Counted from the first letter of the stretch, positions 1-9,271 are shown. The stretch: 64,000 nucleotides of DNA from Jiella endophytica (GCF_004519335.1 NZ_SOZD01000004.1:310001-374000), one strand, 5' to 3'. Numbers and translations: made by a program. Notes: a model not told the origin generated them from the sequence alone.

Positions 1-86
1 AGAGGATCGCCAGGCTTCAGATATCCGTGGACGATCCGGTCGGCGAGGGCCTCGCGGATCATGTCGACCTGGGTGCGTTTCTTCAC
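1..86 (-). CDS. GntR-family transcriptional regulator, N-terminal fragment
   Basis: The gene runs off the left edge of the window. The visible residues include REALADRIVHGYLKPGD, the opening of a GntR winged helix-turn-helix domain. It is the last visible gene of the minus-strand operon and starts about 30 nt after the allophanate hydrolase stop. I chose GTG at 86, with a GGAA-type ribosome site a few bases upstream; an in-frame TTG at 107 is the alternative. By position it is the likely ligand-responsive repressor of the operon, which is an inference. The effector domain (FCD or other) is not visible. Confidence 0.8.
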   Translation of the reverse strand, partial: MKKRTQVDMIREALADRIVHGYLKPGDP

Positions 87-115
87 GCCGATTCCATCAG
101 GATGCAATGAATGAT

Positions 116-1930
116 TCAGGCAGCACTGTTGCGCGATCCCAGGTAGTTTTTCCACCCTCCCGAGGACGTAATTTCATGCGCGCTTACGAGTGCGGCGGGC
201 TCGCAGATGAAGCCGGGCAGGCTCGTTCCATCGTCGAGGGTGAGCTTGCCGATGCCGAGCGGCGCCGGGATCGCGGCGACGAAGCCGGCAAATTCCACAG
301 CCGCCATCGACCAGATCTCGAGCGCGATGCCCGGGCCGGTAAAGCCGGGATCGCGAGAGAGGCCGGGCTTTTCGGGCGTCGTGTCGAGGGCATAGAAGCG
401 GTAGTCCGGCGCGGTCTTCGCTGCGCGGACGAGCCTTGCGCCCCGCTCGGTCAGCTCGTGGTTGAGCGCCATCCCCGTCAGATGCGCGCCGACGACGGCG
501 ATCTCGATCGCACCGCCTTCGGCCCCTGCCGCAACTGCCGGCGCGGCGAAGTCCGGCGGGCTGAAGTCGCGGGCGAGGCCGGCCCCGGTCGCCGCGGCGA
601 CATGCATCCGGTTGGCGAAGGCACCAAGGGCGTCATCGGTGTCCTGCGGCGCGACCAGCTGGACGCCGAAGGGAAGGCCCGCCGGCGTGAATCCGGCCGG
701 GACTGCGATCGCCGCGCAGCCGAAGAAATTGGCAAAGTTGGTGAAGCGGCCGAAGCGGGCGTTCAGCGCCAGCGGATCGGCACGCATCGCCTCGACGGTC
801 TGGATGTCCGGCGAGGTTGGCAAAAGCAGGCAGTCGACCTTCGCCCATTCGGCTTCCGCCTCGCGGCGCAGTTCCTCCAGCCGGTAGGCGCCGCGAAAGG
901 CATCGGCGGCGCTCATCGTCTGCGCGCCCTCGATGATCCTGCGGACGGTCGGATCGAGACTGTCCGGGCTGTCCTCGAAGAACGCCTCGATCGCCGCCAG
1001 CCGCTCGGCGACCCAGGGCCCCTCGTAGAGCAGGGCCGCCGCCTCGCGGAACGGCCGGTAGTCGAAGGGGACGATGGTCGCACCGAGCCCCTCGGCCCGG
1101 GCGATCGCCGCCCCATAGAGCGCGCGATAGGCCTCGTTGCCGTAGAATTCGCGCTCGCTCGCCTCGGGCACGCCGATCCGCAGCGCCTGCGGCAGACCAT
1201 GGTCGGCAAAACGGCGGGCATAGGCGTCAGCAGGCTCGAACCCCTCGGCGACCGCTCGCGCCGCGATCCCGTCGGCAACGCTCGGAGCGAAGACCGTGAC
1301 GACGTCGATCGAGCGGCAGGCGGGGACGACGCCGGTGGTCGGCACGCGGCCCGGCGACGGCTTGATGCCGACGATGTTGTTGAAGGCCGCAGGCACCCGC
1401 CCCGAGCCGGCGGTGTCGGTGCCCAGCGCAAAGGCGGCGATGCCGGCCGCGACGACCACGGCGGAGCCCGAACTCGATCCGCCTGACACATAGGCCTCAT
1501 CGAAGACGCAGCGCGGCGCGCCATAGGGCGAGCGGGTGCCGTTCAATCCGGTGGCGAACTGGTCGAGATTGGTCTTGCCGATCAGGATCGCGCCGGCCTC
1601 CTTCAGCCGCTGCACGGCGGTGGCGTCGGCCGTCGGCGTATAGGCATAGTCCGGGCAGGCCGCGGTGGTCGGCAGGCCGGCAACGTCGATATTGTCCTTG
1701 ACGGCGAAGGGCACGCCCCAGAGCGGCAGCGAGTTCGGCTCCGGCGCGCGATCGAGCAGCGCCCGTGCCTCGGCAAGGATCGCCTCTTTGGGCCGTTTCA
1801 GGATGAAGGCGGCCGGATCGCAGCTCTCCATGCGCAGCGCCACCGCTTCCATCACCTCGGCCGGGCTGGTGCCCGAGGCATAGAGCGCCCGCATGCTGGC
1901 AAAATCGAGGATCGTCGGCAGGTCGGTCAT
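116..1930 (-). CDS. atzF: Allophanate hydrolase
   Basis: Cytoplasmic enzyme that hydrolyses allophanate (urea-1-carboxylate) to ammonia and carbon dioxide, the last step of cyanuric acid, biuret and urea-carboxylase pathways. The protein is 604 aa, close to the usual ~600. An amidase-signature domain fills roughly residues 1-460, with catalytic Lys78, cis-Ser152 in SGGSSSGS and Ser176. The remaining ~130 residues match the allophanate hydrolase C-terminal domain, which has no amidase motif. The start at 1930 is set by GGGGAGGGG just upstream; an in-frame ATG at 1951 is less likely. It follows a cupin gene across a repeat-bearing gap and precedes the GntR gene. Confidence 0.93.
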   Translation of the reverse strand: MTDLPTILDFASMRALYASGTSPAEVMEAVALRMESCDPAAFILKRPKEAILAEARALLDRAPEPNSLPLWGVPFAVKDNIDVAGLPTTAACPDYAYTPTADATAVQRLKEAGAILIGKTNLDQFATGLNGTRSPYGAPRCVFDEAYVSGGSSSGSAVVVAAGIAAFALGTDTAGSGRVPAAFNNIVGIKPSPGRVPTTGVVPACRSIDVVTVFAPSVADGIAARAVAEGFEPADAYARRFADHGLPQALRIGVPEASEREFYGNEAYRALYGAAIARAEGLGATIVPFDYRPFREAAALLYEGPWVAERLAAIEAFFEDSPDSLDPTVRRIIEGAQTMSAADAFRGAYRLEELRREAEAEWAKVDCLLLPTSPDIQTVEAMRADPLALNARFGRFTNFANFFGCAAIAVPAGFTPAGLPFGVQLVAPQDTDDALGAFANRMHVAAATGAGLARDFSPPDFAAPAVAAGAEGGAIEIAVVGAHLTGMALNHELTERGARLVRAAKTAPDYRFYALDTTPEKPGLSRDPGFTGPGIALEIWSMAAVEFAGFVAAIPAPLGIGKLTLDDGTSLPGFICEPAALVSAHEITSSGGWKNYLGSRNSAA

Positions 1931-2063
1931 CAGTCCCCTCCCCGGGGGCATGTTGTCGTCGTCTATGCTGCGGCGCCCGCTGGACCGCTCATCTCGAGGG
2001 GCTGGCGGAGCGAGCCTCGAAGGGCCAGAGGTCGGCGGCCTCTCTGCTGCGGCCGGCGCCAGG

Positions 2064-2240
2064 CGCCCCCCTCTGGGCTACCGCCCATCTCCCCCTCAAG
2101 GGGGGAGATCGAAGCTGCATCCGGGTCTCGCCGATCCTCAGACGCCGTTTGTTGCGCAAAGGTCTGCAAAAGGCCGCCGAGTTCAAAGCTGCCGATCTCC
2201 CCCCTTGAGGGGGAGATGCCCGGCAGGGCAGAGGGGGGCA
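2064..2240. repeat. GC-rich inverted-repeat element, copy 1
   Basis: This element fills the 396-nt gap between atzF and the cupin gene. Two ~48-nt arms (2064-2111 and 2193-2240) are near reverse complements and share the core ATCTCCCCCTCAAGGGGG. The arms surround an ~80-nt centre. A second copy is at 7058-7236. Each arm also contains its own small palindrome (CCCCCTCAAGGGGG), so the RNA could fold into strong stems. It looks like a non-autonomous intergenic repeat; I see no transposase and no coding potential. Confidence 0.85.
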
Positions 2241-2326
2241 AGCCAGCGCCTTAGTGCCGATCAGGCGATCGGTCCCGGCCGTATCGGCTCGGCAGCCAGG
2301 GCGCGGCAAAGACCAGGCCAGACACC

Positions 2327-2686
2327 TCATTCCCCCGCCTCCAGGATCCGCACCGGCGCAGCCCAGGTGATCAGGACGAGGCAGCCTTCCTCCGACCACA
2401 CCCGATGGCGCGATCCGGCAGCATTGAGGACGACGTCGCCGGCCCGGTAGAGGCCATCGTCGTCGGCTTGCGAGCCGGAAAGGACGACGATCGTCTCGAG
2501 GCCGGTGTGTTCGTGCATCGGCACCGAAGCGCCCGGAGCGTAGCGCAGCAGCGCCGTCTCGCCCGGGCCGGTCTCCCCCTGACCGGTCCGGCCGGACAGC
2601 CTGGCGATCTCGACGCCATCGCGAAACGGCTCGAAGGTCGCAGCGGCGAGGTCGAGACCGAGGAGGCCCGGGAAGACGGCCGGCAT
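2327..2686 (-). CDS. Cupin-domain protein (ChrR-like)
   Basis: A 119-aa single-domain cupin. The metal-binding pattern is visible as PMHEHTGLETIVVLSG followed by RAGDVVLNAAGSRHRV, giving two His, one Glu and a later His. The ATG shares one base with the stop of the upstream cysteine hydrolase (TGATG), so translation is probably coupled. Its role in the operon is unknown; small cupins of this kind act as metal-bound sensors or accessory enzymes. I assign the fold confidently but not the function. Confidence 0.8.
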   Translation of the reverse strand: MPAVFPGLLGLDLAAATFEPFRDGVEIARLSGRTGQGETGPGETALLRYAPGASVPMHEHTGLETIVVLSGSQADDDGLYRAGDVVLNAAGSRHRVWSEEGCLVLITWAAPVRILEAGE

Positions 2687-3513
2687 CAGACGGCACTTCC
2701 CAAACAGAGCGGCGGCGCGGCAAGCGGCTCAGCCGGCCGAAGGCCTTGGTCGGGGCCCGCACCGCCTGGAGATCCACCCGCGGCTGTGGCCACAGGGGCA
2801 GCGCTGCCCACAGCTCCTGTCTCAAGCGTCGTGGCCGTGGCCGCCATGCCAAGCTCGAGGCCGGCGAGGATCGCGTCCACCGGCGCTGCCCAGCCGACGA
2901 TCGCCCCTTGCGCGACGATCATCTCGATGGCGGCTCGCTTGAAGGCGTCGAAATAGCTCTCCGTCGCGTCTTCCGCCAAAAGGCATTCGAAGCCGCGATC
3001 GTTCGCTTCGCGCATCGTCGTCTGGACGCAGACTTCCGTGGTGACACCCGCAAAGACCAGCTGGGTGATGCCGAGCGCTTCCAGATGCTCCGACAGCCCG
3101 GTGGCGTAGAAGGCGCCCTTGCCCGGCTTGTCGATCACCAGTTCACCGTCCGCAGGAAACAGCTCCGGCACGATCTCGGCACCCGGCTCGCCGGCGATCA
3201 GGATGCGGCCCATCGGCCCATCGTCGCCGATTCTGAGGCCCGGCGCACCGCGCAGGCGCTTGGCCGGCGGGCAGTCGGACAGGTCGGGGCGATGGCATTC
3301 GCGGGTGTGGATCACCGGCCGGCCGGCGGCCCTGAAGCCCTCGATCAGCCGGCGCGTCGCCGGCACGATCGCCTGGAGCCGCGAGACGTCGTTGCCGAGA
3401 CTCTCGCCAAAACCGCCCGGCTCGAGGAAATCCCGCTGCATGTCGATGACGATCAAGGCGACACGGGCGGGAGAAAGGTCGAAGGGAAACGGGCTCGCGG
3501 AAACATTCGCCAT
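2686..3513 (-). CDS. Isochorismatase-like cysteine hydrolase, candidate triuret hydrolase
   Basis: A 275-aa cytoplasmic cysteine hydrolase of the isochorismatase-like fold. The triad is visible as Asp24 (VIDMQRDF), Lys129 ([10 protein letters not shown]) and Cys162 ([15 protein letters not shown]). It is a clear paralogue of the biuret hydrolase three genes upstream, and keeps [12 protein letters not shown] and the IDKPGKG segment. In characterised clusters a second such paralogue beside biuret hydrolase is triuret hydrolase (TrtA), so that is my working guess; ureidomalonase or a carboxybiuret-acting enzyme are alternatives. The last ~45 residues are low complexity and unlike biuret hydrolase. 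The start at 3513 overlaps the ATPase stop by one base. Confidence 0.85.
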   Translation of the reverse strand: MANVSASPFPFDLSPARVALIVIDMQRDFLEPGGFGESLGNDVSRLQAIVPATRRLIEGFRAAGRPVIHTRECHRPDLSDCPPAKRLRGAPGLRIGDDGPMGRILIAGEPGAEIVPELFPADGELVIDKPGKGAFYATGLSEHLEALGITQLVFAGVTTEVCVQTTMREANDRGFECLLAEDATESYFDAFKRAAIEMIVAQGAIVGWAAPVDAILAGLELGMAATATTLETGAVGSAAPVATAAGGSPGGAGPDQGLRPAEPLAAPPLCLGSAV

Positions 3514-5117
3514 CAGTGCGGCCCTCCCGCTGACGCCGCCGCCGAGTGGCCGGCCATATGCGCGCCGATCTCGCGGGTGTCGGCCTTCTCGCCGCCCTGG
3601 CATTCGAAGACGATGCGGCCCTCGAACATCACCGCGATGCGATCCGACAGGGCGACCACCTCGTCGAGATCCTCCGAGACGAGGAGCACCGCGGCGCCGC
3701 GATTGCGCGCCGCAAGGATCTGCGCCCGGATATCGGCGACGGCGCCGAAATCGAGGCCGAAACAGGGATTGGCCGCGACCAGAAGGTCGGTCTCGCCGGA
3801 GAGCTCGCGGGCAAGCACCGCCCGCTGAACATTGCCGCCGGACAGCGTCTCGATCCTGGCCGAGGGCGACTGGGTCTTCACCGAATAGGCGGCAATCAGC
3901 CGCTCGGCCTCGCGGCGCATCGAGCCCTTGTCGACCAGCCGGCGACGCTTGCCGTCAGCGTCGCGGTCGAAGGAGCGGAAGGCGAGGTTTTCGGCAACGC
4001 TCATCTTGCCGACGCAGGCATTGCGCAGCGGCTCTTCCGGCAGGCAGCGCACCTTCATCGCCTGCGCCGCCGCGCGGCTGGCGTCATAGGCCTTGCCCTT
4101 GACGCGGATCTCGCCGCCGTCCGGCCGCGCCTGGCCGGAGATCAGCTCGACCAGCCGTGTCTGGCCGTTGCCGGAAATGCCGGCGATGCCGACGATCTCG
4201 CCGGGACGGACCTCCAGCCGGTCGATCTGGACGGAACCACGGGTGCCGGCATCGCCGGAGACGAGCTTCTCGACCTGCAACACCGGCTCGCCGGGCTCGC
4301 TGCGGGCGACGCGCTCCGGCACGGCGGCGAGCTCGCGCTCGCCGATCATCATCTCCGCCATCTCCGCGGTCGAGAGCGCAGCGACCCTGCCCTCGCCGAC
4401 CTTGGCGCCCTTCCGCAACACGGTGACCCGGTCGCAGAAGGCCGTCACCTCGGCGAATTTGTGGGTGATCAGGAGCACCGCCATGCCGCTCTCGGAGGCG
4501 AGCGAGCGCAGGAAGCCGAGCACCTCGCGCGCCTCGTCCGGCGTCAGCACCGAGGTCGGCTCGTCGAGGACGAGGACGCGCGACCCGAGATAGAGCTGCT
4601 TGAGGATCTCGGTCTTCTGGCGCTCGCCGGAGGACAACCTGTCCACCTTGGTGTCGAGCGGCACCTTCAGGGGCATCGTCTGAAGGAAAGCTTCGAGGGA
4701 CCGCCGCTCGGCGCGCCAGTCGATATAGCCGGGCACGTCGGCGCGCGACATCACCAGATTTTCGAGGACGGTCATCGACGGCACCAGGGTGAAATGCTGG
4801 TAGACCATGCCGATGCCGAGGCGTCTGGCGTCCCTTGGGCTGGCGATCGGCTGCTCGCGGCCGTCGAGGATCACCCCGCCCTCGTCCGGATGGTAGTAGC
4901 CGAGCATGCATTTGACGAGCGTCGACTTGCCGGCGCCGTTCTCGCCGAGCAGCGCGTGGAACTCGCCGGCATTGAGCGCGATCGACACGTGGTCGAGCGC
5001 GGTGAAGGAGCCGAAATGCTTGGTAAGGCCCACGGCTTCGAGCAGCGGCCGGTCGCGGCGGGCGGCAGGTTCGGCCAGAGCGGCTTCGATCGCTTCCGGT
5101 TCGGCGAGTGCGGACAT
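3513..5117 (-). CDS. ABC transporter ATP-binding protein, BMP/nucleoside type (two ATPase domains)
   Basis: A 534-aa fused ATPase with two nucleotide-binding domains, of the NupA/YufO (simple sugar and nucleoside) type. Domain 1 (about 25-260) has Walker [10 protein letters not shown], signature LSSGERQK and Walker [10 protein letters not shown]. Domain 2 (about 275-515) has a degenerate Walker A, GISGNGQT, with Gln for Lys, which is usual in this family. It would energise the permeases encoded at 8334-9257 and 9272-10375 with the binding protein at 10383-11495. The ATPase gene lies between enzyme genes, not beside its partners, with TGATG overlaps on both sides. Confidence 0.92.
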   Translation of the reverse strand: MSALAEPEAIEAALAEPAARRDRPLLEAVGLTKHFGSFTALDHVSIALNAGEFHALLGENGAGKSTLVKCMLGYYHPDEGGVILDGREQPIASPRDARRLGIGMVYQHFTLVPSMTVLENLVMSRADVPGYIDWRAERRSLEAFLQTMPLKVPLDTKVDRLSSGERQKTEILKQLYLGSRVLVLDEPTSVLTPDEAREVLGFLRSLASESGMAVLLITHKFAEVTAFCDRVTVLRKGAKVGEGRVAALSTAEMAEMMIGERELAAVPERVARSEPGEPVLQVEKLVSGDAGTRGSVQIDRLEVRPGEIVGIAGISGNGQTRLVELISGQARPDGGEIRVKGKAYDASRAAAQAMKVRCLPEEPLRNACVGKMSVAENLAFRSFDRDADGKRRRLVDKGSMRREAERLIAAYSVKTQSPSARIETLSGGNVQRAVLARELSGETDLLVAANPCFGLDFGAVADIRAQILAARNRGAAVLLVSEDLDEVVALSDRIAVMFEGRIVFECQGGEKADTREIGAHMAGHSAAASAGGPH

Positions 5118-6226
5118 CAGCTCTCTCCTTTCCTACGGTCGACGACGAGAGCGACCGGGCCGCCGCCGTCAGGCCCCTGATGCTCGGCGCCGCCGGAGAC
5201 GAAGAGCTCGGTGAGGCCGGTGAGCCCGGCGAGCGCGCCGCCGGTGAAGGCGCGCGCATGGCGCGTCGAGGCGATGTCGCTGTCGTCGAGCATGGCGTGG
5301 CGCGAGCCGCGCAGCCGACCCGAAGAGCCTGCCTCGGCCTTGGCGAGAAGCGCGACGAGCCGGGAGCGCTCTTCCGATGCAAGCTGGCCGCGGGCCTCGA
5401 GGCCGAGCCGCTTCAGCGCGGCGCGCACCGGCTCGATGTCGATGCCGTCCGCCATCACGGCGTGATCGATGGCGAGCGGCCCGGACCAGGATTGGCTCAT
5501 CCCGAGGACGACGATCTCGTGATTTTGCAGCTCGACGCCGGCGGAGGTGCTGGCCCGGCCAGAATAAAGGCCGAAGTCGCTGCCGATCACCGCGTCGTTC
5601 AGGGCATGGGCCTCGATCTCGCCCAGCGCCAGAGCAACGCCGAGCGCCGAGGCGCCGCGTGACAGGCCCATCGACTTCAGCGTGTCGCGGGTGGCGGTGT
5701 CGGCGCCCCTTGCACCGGCTGCGGCGATGCGCTCGGCGGTGAGAAGCGGGCATTTGATCTGGACGAAATGAACGTCGGCAGGATCGTCGATGCCTGCATC
5801 GTGCATCGCCTTGGCGACGCCCTCCGCGACCAGCCAGACTTGGCCCATGCGGCCGAGATGCTCCGGCGCAAGGTCGGCCGTATGGGCGACACCGATGGCG
5901 AGCGCCGGGCCCTTCGCCACATCCGCTTCCGCCTCGCCCCGTTCGAGGACGAGGATGTGCGGCGACAGCGCACCCTCGGTGCCGCCGGACATCACCATGG
6001 CGATCCTCGCCACCGCCGCGGGCGGCAGGCGGGCGGCCAGCGCGGCGCTGAGCGCCGAAACGGCGAAGGCGCGGGTGAAATCGTTGACGCAGCCATTGCC
6101 CTCGGTCTTGCCAAGGATCGCGACGATGCCGGCCGGATCGATCCGCCCCGCCGCGATCGCCTCGTCGAGGCCGGAGACGTCGTCCGGCCCGGCCGTCGCG
6201 ATCCGATGGACCCGCGCCTGTCGCAT
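5117..6226 (-). CDS. atzD: Cyanuric acid amidohydrolase / barbiturase family ring-opening hydrolase
   Basis: A 369-aa ring-opening amidohydrolase. Family motifs include LGKTEGNGCVNDF, VMSGGTEG, VQIKCPLL and VSGGAEHQGPDGGG. The triplicated Ser-Lys layout is visible as Lys40/Ser80, Lys158/Ser226-228 and Lys296/Ser344. It would hydrolyse cyanuric acid to carboxybiuret, which decarboxylates to biuret. Barbiturase shares the fold, so substrate is inferred from the adjacent biuret and allophanate hydrolases. The start at 6226 overlaps the biuret hydrolase stop by one base; an upstream in-frame start at 6361 lies inside that gene and is rejected. Confidence 0.88.
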   Translation of the reverse strand: MRQARVHRIATAGPDDVSGLDEAIAAGRIDPAGIVAILGKTEGNGCVNDFTRAFAVSALSAALAARLPPAAVARIAMVMSGGTEGALSPHILVLERGEAEADVAKGPALAIGVAHTADLAPEHLGRMGQVWLVAEGVAKAMHDAGIDDPADVHFVQIKCPLLTAERIAAAGARGADTATRDTLKSMGLSRGASALGVALALGEIEAHALNDAVIGSDFGLYSGRASTSAGVELQNHEIVVLGMSQSWSGPLAIDHAVMADGIDIEPVRAALKRLGLEARGQLASEERSRLVALLAKAEAGSSGRLRGSRHAMLDDSDIASTRHARAFTGGALAGLTGLTELFVSGGAEHQGPDGGGPVALVVDRRKGES

Positions 6227-6951
6227 CAGCCGATCGCCTCGATGAAGGCGTCGCTGGTCGCCACCGCGCCGAAGACGCCGCCCTGCATCTTCACCATGTC
6301 CAGGGCAGCGAGATGGTTTTCCCGCTTGGTTGCGCCGGTGCAGTCCGACAGGACGAGGCACTCGTAGCCGCGGTCGTTGGCATCACGCATCGTCGTGTGG
6401 ACGCAGACATCGGTGGTGACGCCGGTCAGGACGATGTTGCGGATGCGTTTGGTCTGCAGCACGAGGTCGAAGTCGGTGGCGAGAAACGAGCCCTTGCCCG
6501 GCTTGTCGATGATCGGCTCGCCGGCGATCGGCGAAAGCTCCGGAATGATCTCCCAGCCGGGCTCGCCGCGGATGAGAATGCGCCCGCACGGGCCCTGATC
6601 GCCGATGCCTGCGCCAATCCGCTGCGAACGCCAGCGCTTGTTGGCCGGAAGGTCGGAGAGGTCCGGCTTGTGGCCCTCGCGGGTGTGGATGACGGTGAAA
6701 TCCTTTTCGCGGGCGAGTTTCAGGAGCCTGGCGATCGGCTCGATCGGGGCACGCGTCAGGGAGAGGTCGTAGCCCATCGAATCGACGTAGCCGCCGGGCG
6801 CGCAGAAATCGACCTGCATGTCGATAACGACGATGGCGGTGTTTTCGGGCCTCAGATCACCGTCGAACGGCCAGGGATAGGGATCGGAGTCGACCGTCCG
6901 CCCGCCCGGGACCATGGCGGCATCGATTCGCTCGTCGAGGGTGTCGGTCAT
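6226..6951 (-). CDS. biuH: Biuret hydrolase (biuret amidohydrolase)
   Basis: A 241-aa cysteine hydrolase converting biuret to allophanate and ammonia. The triad is Asp44, Lys150 and Cys183. Long stretches match what I know of the Rhizobium leguminosarum enzyme, such as DADPYPWP-like [24 protein letters not shown] and [10 protein letters not shown]. The start at 6951 is chosen for AAGGA 9 nt upstream and for homology; an upstream ATG at 7011 adds a tail with no similarity. The 354-nt gap before it holds repeat copy 2. It is translationally coupled to the ring-opening hydrolase. Confidence 0.92.
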   Translation of the reverse strand: MTDTLDERIDAAMVPGGRTVDSDPYPWPFDGDLRPENTAIVVIDMQVDFCAPGGYVDSMGYDLSLTRAPIEPIARLLKLAREKDFTVIHTREGHKPDLSDLPANKRWRSQRIGAGIGDQGPCGRILIRGEPGWEIIPELSPIAGEPIIDKPGKGSFLATDFDLVLQTKRIRNIVLTGVTTDVCVHTTMRDANDRGYECLVLSDCTGATKRENHLAALDMVKMQGGVFGAVATSDAFIEAIG

Positions 6952-7057
6952 CGGCGGTGTCCTTGTCGGTTCATCGCGCTTCGGCCGGGAGGCCGGCGAT
7001 TGGCGGAGCAAACCATGCGGGCTGGCCGCTAGCCCCGCTTACGTCCGCGCCCTTTCG

Positions 7058-7236
7058 CGCCCCCCTCTGGGCTGCAGCCCATCTCCCCCTCAAGGGGGGA
7101 GATCGATCCCGCTCACACGCCTGCAGCCACTCGGTAAGGGCTAAGACTGCAAGACGGGCGGCCGAAGAGGAGCAACCCCCGACGCTGCTGATCTCCCCCT
7201 TTGAGGGGGAGATGTCCGGCAGGACAGAGGGGGGTA
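7058..7236. repeat. GC-rich inverted-repeat element, copy 2
   Basis: Same element as at 2064-2240. Its arms are 7058-7105 and 7188-7236, with the core ATCTCCCCCTCAAGGGGGGA in the left arm and an internal centre that differs from copy 1. It occupies the gap between the formamidase and biuH genes. The two copies lie in the only two gaps longer than 100 nt inside the operon. Confidence 0.85.
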
Positions 7237-7305
7237 TGCCCTGCCCTGCAACGGCAAAAAGAGGCCTTGCCACTCCGCCGACAGCAAAGGGAAAGAACGC
7301 GCCCA

Positions 7306-8322
7306 TCACTCCGCCGCATCCTTGAACCGCTCCCCGAACATCCGCGTCGGGGCCGGGAAGCCACAGGAGGTGCCGTCGGTGACCTTGACCTCGTCTTCCC
7401 ATGGCACCCGGTACTTGCCGGCGACCATGTCGTGCATGAACGTATAGGGGCAGTCCTGCGCGCCGCCCTTCACCGCGACATAGCCGCGATGGCCGAGCTG
7501 GTAGATGTTGTTTTCGACGCCCCAGCCGGCTCTTGCCTCGCGCACGAGATCCGGCCGCACCTCGGCGGTGATGATCTCGTCCACCCGGCCGGTCTCGCCA
7601 TGGGCGATCACCGTGCCGTCGAAGTCGACGATCATCCCCTCGCCCATGGAATCGAACGACCCGTCGGAGCCGCACATGCAGACATTGGCGGTGATCATCA
7701 GGTTCTGGAACGAGTTCGCCTGGTTGGTGAACCGCCAGGAGTTGCGGATCGGCGCGGTGTAGCCGGCGGTGCGCAGCATGATCTCGGCGCCCTTATAGGC
7801 GCATTCGCGGGCCATCTCCGGGAACATGCCGTCATGGCAGATGATCAGCGCCAGCTTCGAGCCGTTCGGCCCGTCGATGACCGGGATGCCCTTGTCGCCC
7901 GGCTCCCAGGGCTCGACCGGCACCCAGGGGTGGAGCTTGCGGTAGTTGAGGACGATCTCGCCCTTGTCGTCGATGACGAGCCCGGTGTTGTAGGGCATGC
8001 CGCCGGGGTTCAGCTCCATGAGCGAGAAGCAGCCCCAGATCGCATTGTCGACGCAGGCTTGTCTGAAAGCTGCGACCTCCGGCCCGTCGACCCGGCACAT
8101 GATCTCCGGATTGGTGTCCATCGACAGGCCGTGCAGCGAATATTCCGGGAAGACCACGAGGTCCATCGTGCCGAGATTGCGCCGCGCCTTGCCGACCATC
8201 CAGACGATCTTCTCGGTCTGCGCCGCGAGGTCGGCTTTCGTGACGACGTTCGGCAGCTGCAGCTGGACGCAGCCGATGACGACGCCGTTTGCGGATTTGT
8301 TGAGACCGCCGAGACCATTCAT
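7306..8322 (-). CDS. amiF: Formamidase, nitrilase-superfamily
   Basis: A 338-aa carbon-nitrogen hydrolase with catalytic Glu60 (VVFPEYS), Lys129 (NYRKLHPW) and Cys162 (IICHDGMFPE). The C-terminal part (GWGVENNIYQLGHRGYVA, AAGKYRVPWED) matches AmiF formamidase closely and not aliphatic amidases in general. It would release ammonia and formate from formamide, or act on another small amide. The start at 8322 follows AAGGAG by 7 nt. Its place in a cyanuric acid/biuret operon is unusual and suggests either extra amide substrates or an unrecognised intermediate. Confidence 0.87.
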   Translation of the reverse strand: MNGLGGLNKSANGVVIGCVQLQLPNVVTKADLAAQTEKIVWMVGKARRNLGTMDLVVFPEYSLHGLSMDTNPEIMCRVDGPEVAAFRQACVDNAIWGCFSLMELNPGGMPYNTGLVIDDKGEIVLNYRKLHPWVPVEPWEPGDKGIPVIDGPNGSKLALIICHDGMFPEMARECAYKGAEIMLRTAGYTAPIRNSWRFTNQANSFQNLMITANVCMCGSDGSFDSMGEGMIVDFDGTVIAHGETGRVDEIITAEVRPDLVREARAGWGVENNIYQLGHRGYVAVKGGAQDCPYTFMHDMVAGKYRVPWEDEVKVTDGTSCGFPAPTRMFGERFKDAAE

Positions 8323-8333
8323 GGCGAGGCTCC

Positions 8334-9257
8334 TTATCTGGTGATCGAGAGTTCGCGCGGCGCCCCTTCGAGCGCCTTGCGCGGCGAGGATGTGACGAAG
8401 AGGATGACGAGCGTCAGGATGTAAGGCGCGGCGTAGAAGAGATAGTAGCCGGAAGTGACGCCGACCGACTGCAGCGCCGGGCCGAGCGCCCCCGCCCCGC
8501 CGAAGATCAGCGCCGCGCCGAGACAGGCGAGCGGGTTCCACCTGGCGAAGATGACCAGCGCGACGGCGATCAGCCCCTGGCCGGAGGAGATGTGCTCGTT
8601 CCACGAGCCCGGATAGTAGAGCGACAGATAGGCCCCCGCGACGCCGGCCATGAAGCCGCCGAAGGCGGTGGCGGCGACCCGCACGGGGATGATCGGATAG
8701 CCCATCGCTCTCGCGGCATCGGCGCTGTCGCCGACCATTCGGAGCACCAGCCCGATGCGCGTGCGCTTGAAGACGAAGAGCAGAAGGACGGCGACGACGA
8801 CGCCGATGAGGAACGGCGGCGAGACCTCGAGCGCCGCCCGCACCTGCGGCACGCTCGACCAGGCCCCGAGCGACAGGCCGGGAAGCATCGGCGCGGCCGG
8901 CTGGATCAGCGGCTTGCCGAAGAAGAAGGCAAGCCCCGAGCCGAGGATCATCAGCGCGATGCCGACCGCGATGTCGTTGACCTTCGGCAGCGAGCAGAGG
9001 GCGGCATGAAGGAGGCCGAAGAGAAGCCCCGCGATCCCGGCGGCGAGCACCCCGAGCCAGGGCGAGCCGGTGAGATAGGAGCCGCCATAGCCGGCCATGG
9101 CGCCGAAGACGAGGGTGCCCTCGAGGCCGAGATTGATGCGGCCCGATTTTTCAGTCACGCATTCGCCGAGGCTGACGAAGAGAAACGGCGTCGAGACCCG
9201 CAGCATTCCCCCGAGGACGGCGATCGGGACTGCCCAGAGGCCGAGATCGGAATTCAT
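8334..9257 (-). CDS. ABC transporter permease, BMP/nucleoside type (second subunit)
   Basis: A 307-aa integral inner-membrane permease of the BPD_transp_2 family with about 8-10 hydrophobic segments. Family landmarks are LGECVTEKSGRINLGLEGT near the N-terminus and GLIAVALVIFARWNPL near the C-terminus, matching the NupC/YufQ-like subunit of nucleoside ABC transporters. It pairs with the permease just upstream (14-nt gap). Likely cargo is cyanuric acid, biuret, triuret or a nucleobase-like ring compound, inferred from neighbours. Confidence 0.9.
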   Translation of the reverse strand: MNSDLGLWAVPIAVLGGMLRVSTPFLFVSLGECVTEKSGRINLGLEGTLVFGAMAGYGGSYLTGSPWLGVLAAGIAGLLFGLLHAALCSLPKVNDIAVGIALMILGSGLAFFFGKPLIQPAAPMLPGLSLGAWSSVPQVRAALEVSPPFLIGVVVAVLLLFVFKRTRIGLVLRMVGDSADAARAMGYPIIPVRVAATAFGGFMAGVAGAYLSLYYPGSWNEHISSGQGLIAVALVIFARWNPLACLGAALIFGGAGALGPALQSVGVTSGYYLFYAAPYILTLVILFVTSSPRKALEGAPRELSITR

Positions 9258-9271
9258 CTTGCGCCTCCCTT

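Noticed and set aside
107-1486. Long open frame on the plus strand opposite allophanate hydrolase
   Set aside because: It is the GC-driven antisense shadow of the hydrolase, with Arg/Gly/Asp-rich composition and no ribosome site.
1893-2450. Plus-strand frame reading through repeat copy 1
   Set aside because: Translated repeat sequence (SPPLRGRCPAGQRG-type) with no ribosome site.
4400-4450. Degenerate Walker A in the second ATPase domain as a defect
   Set aside because: Gln for Lys in the second domain is usual in the NupA/YufO transporter family, so it is not evidence of inactivation.
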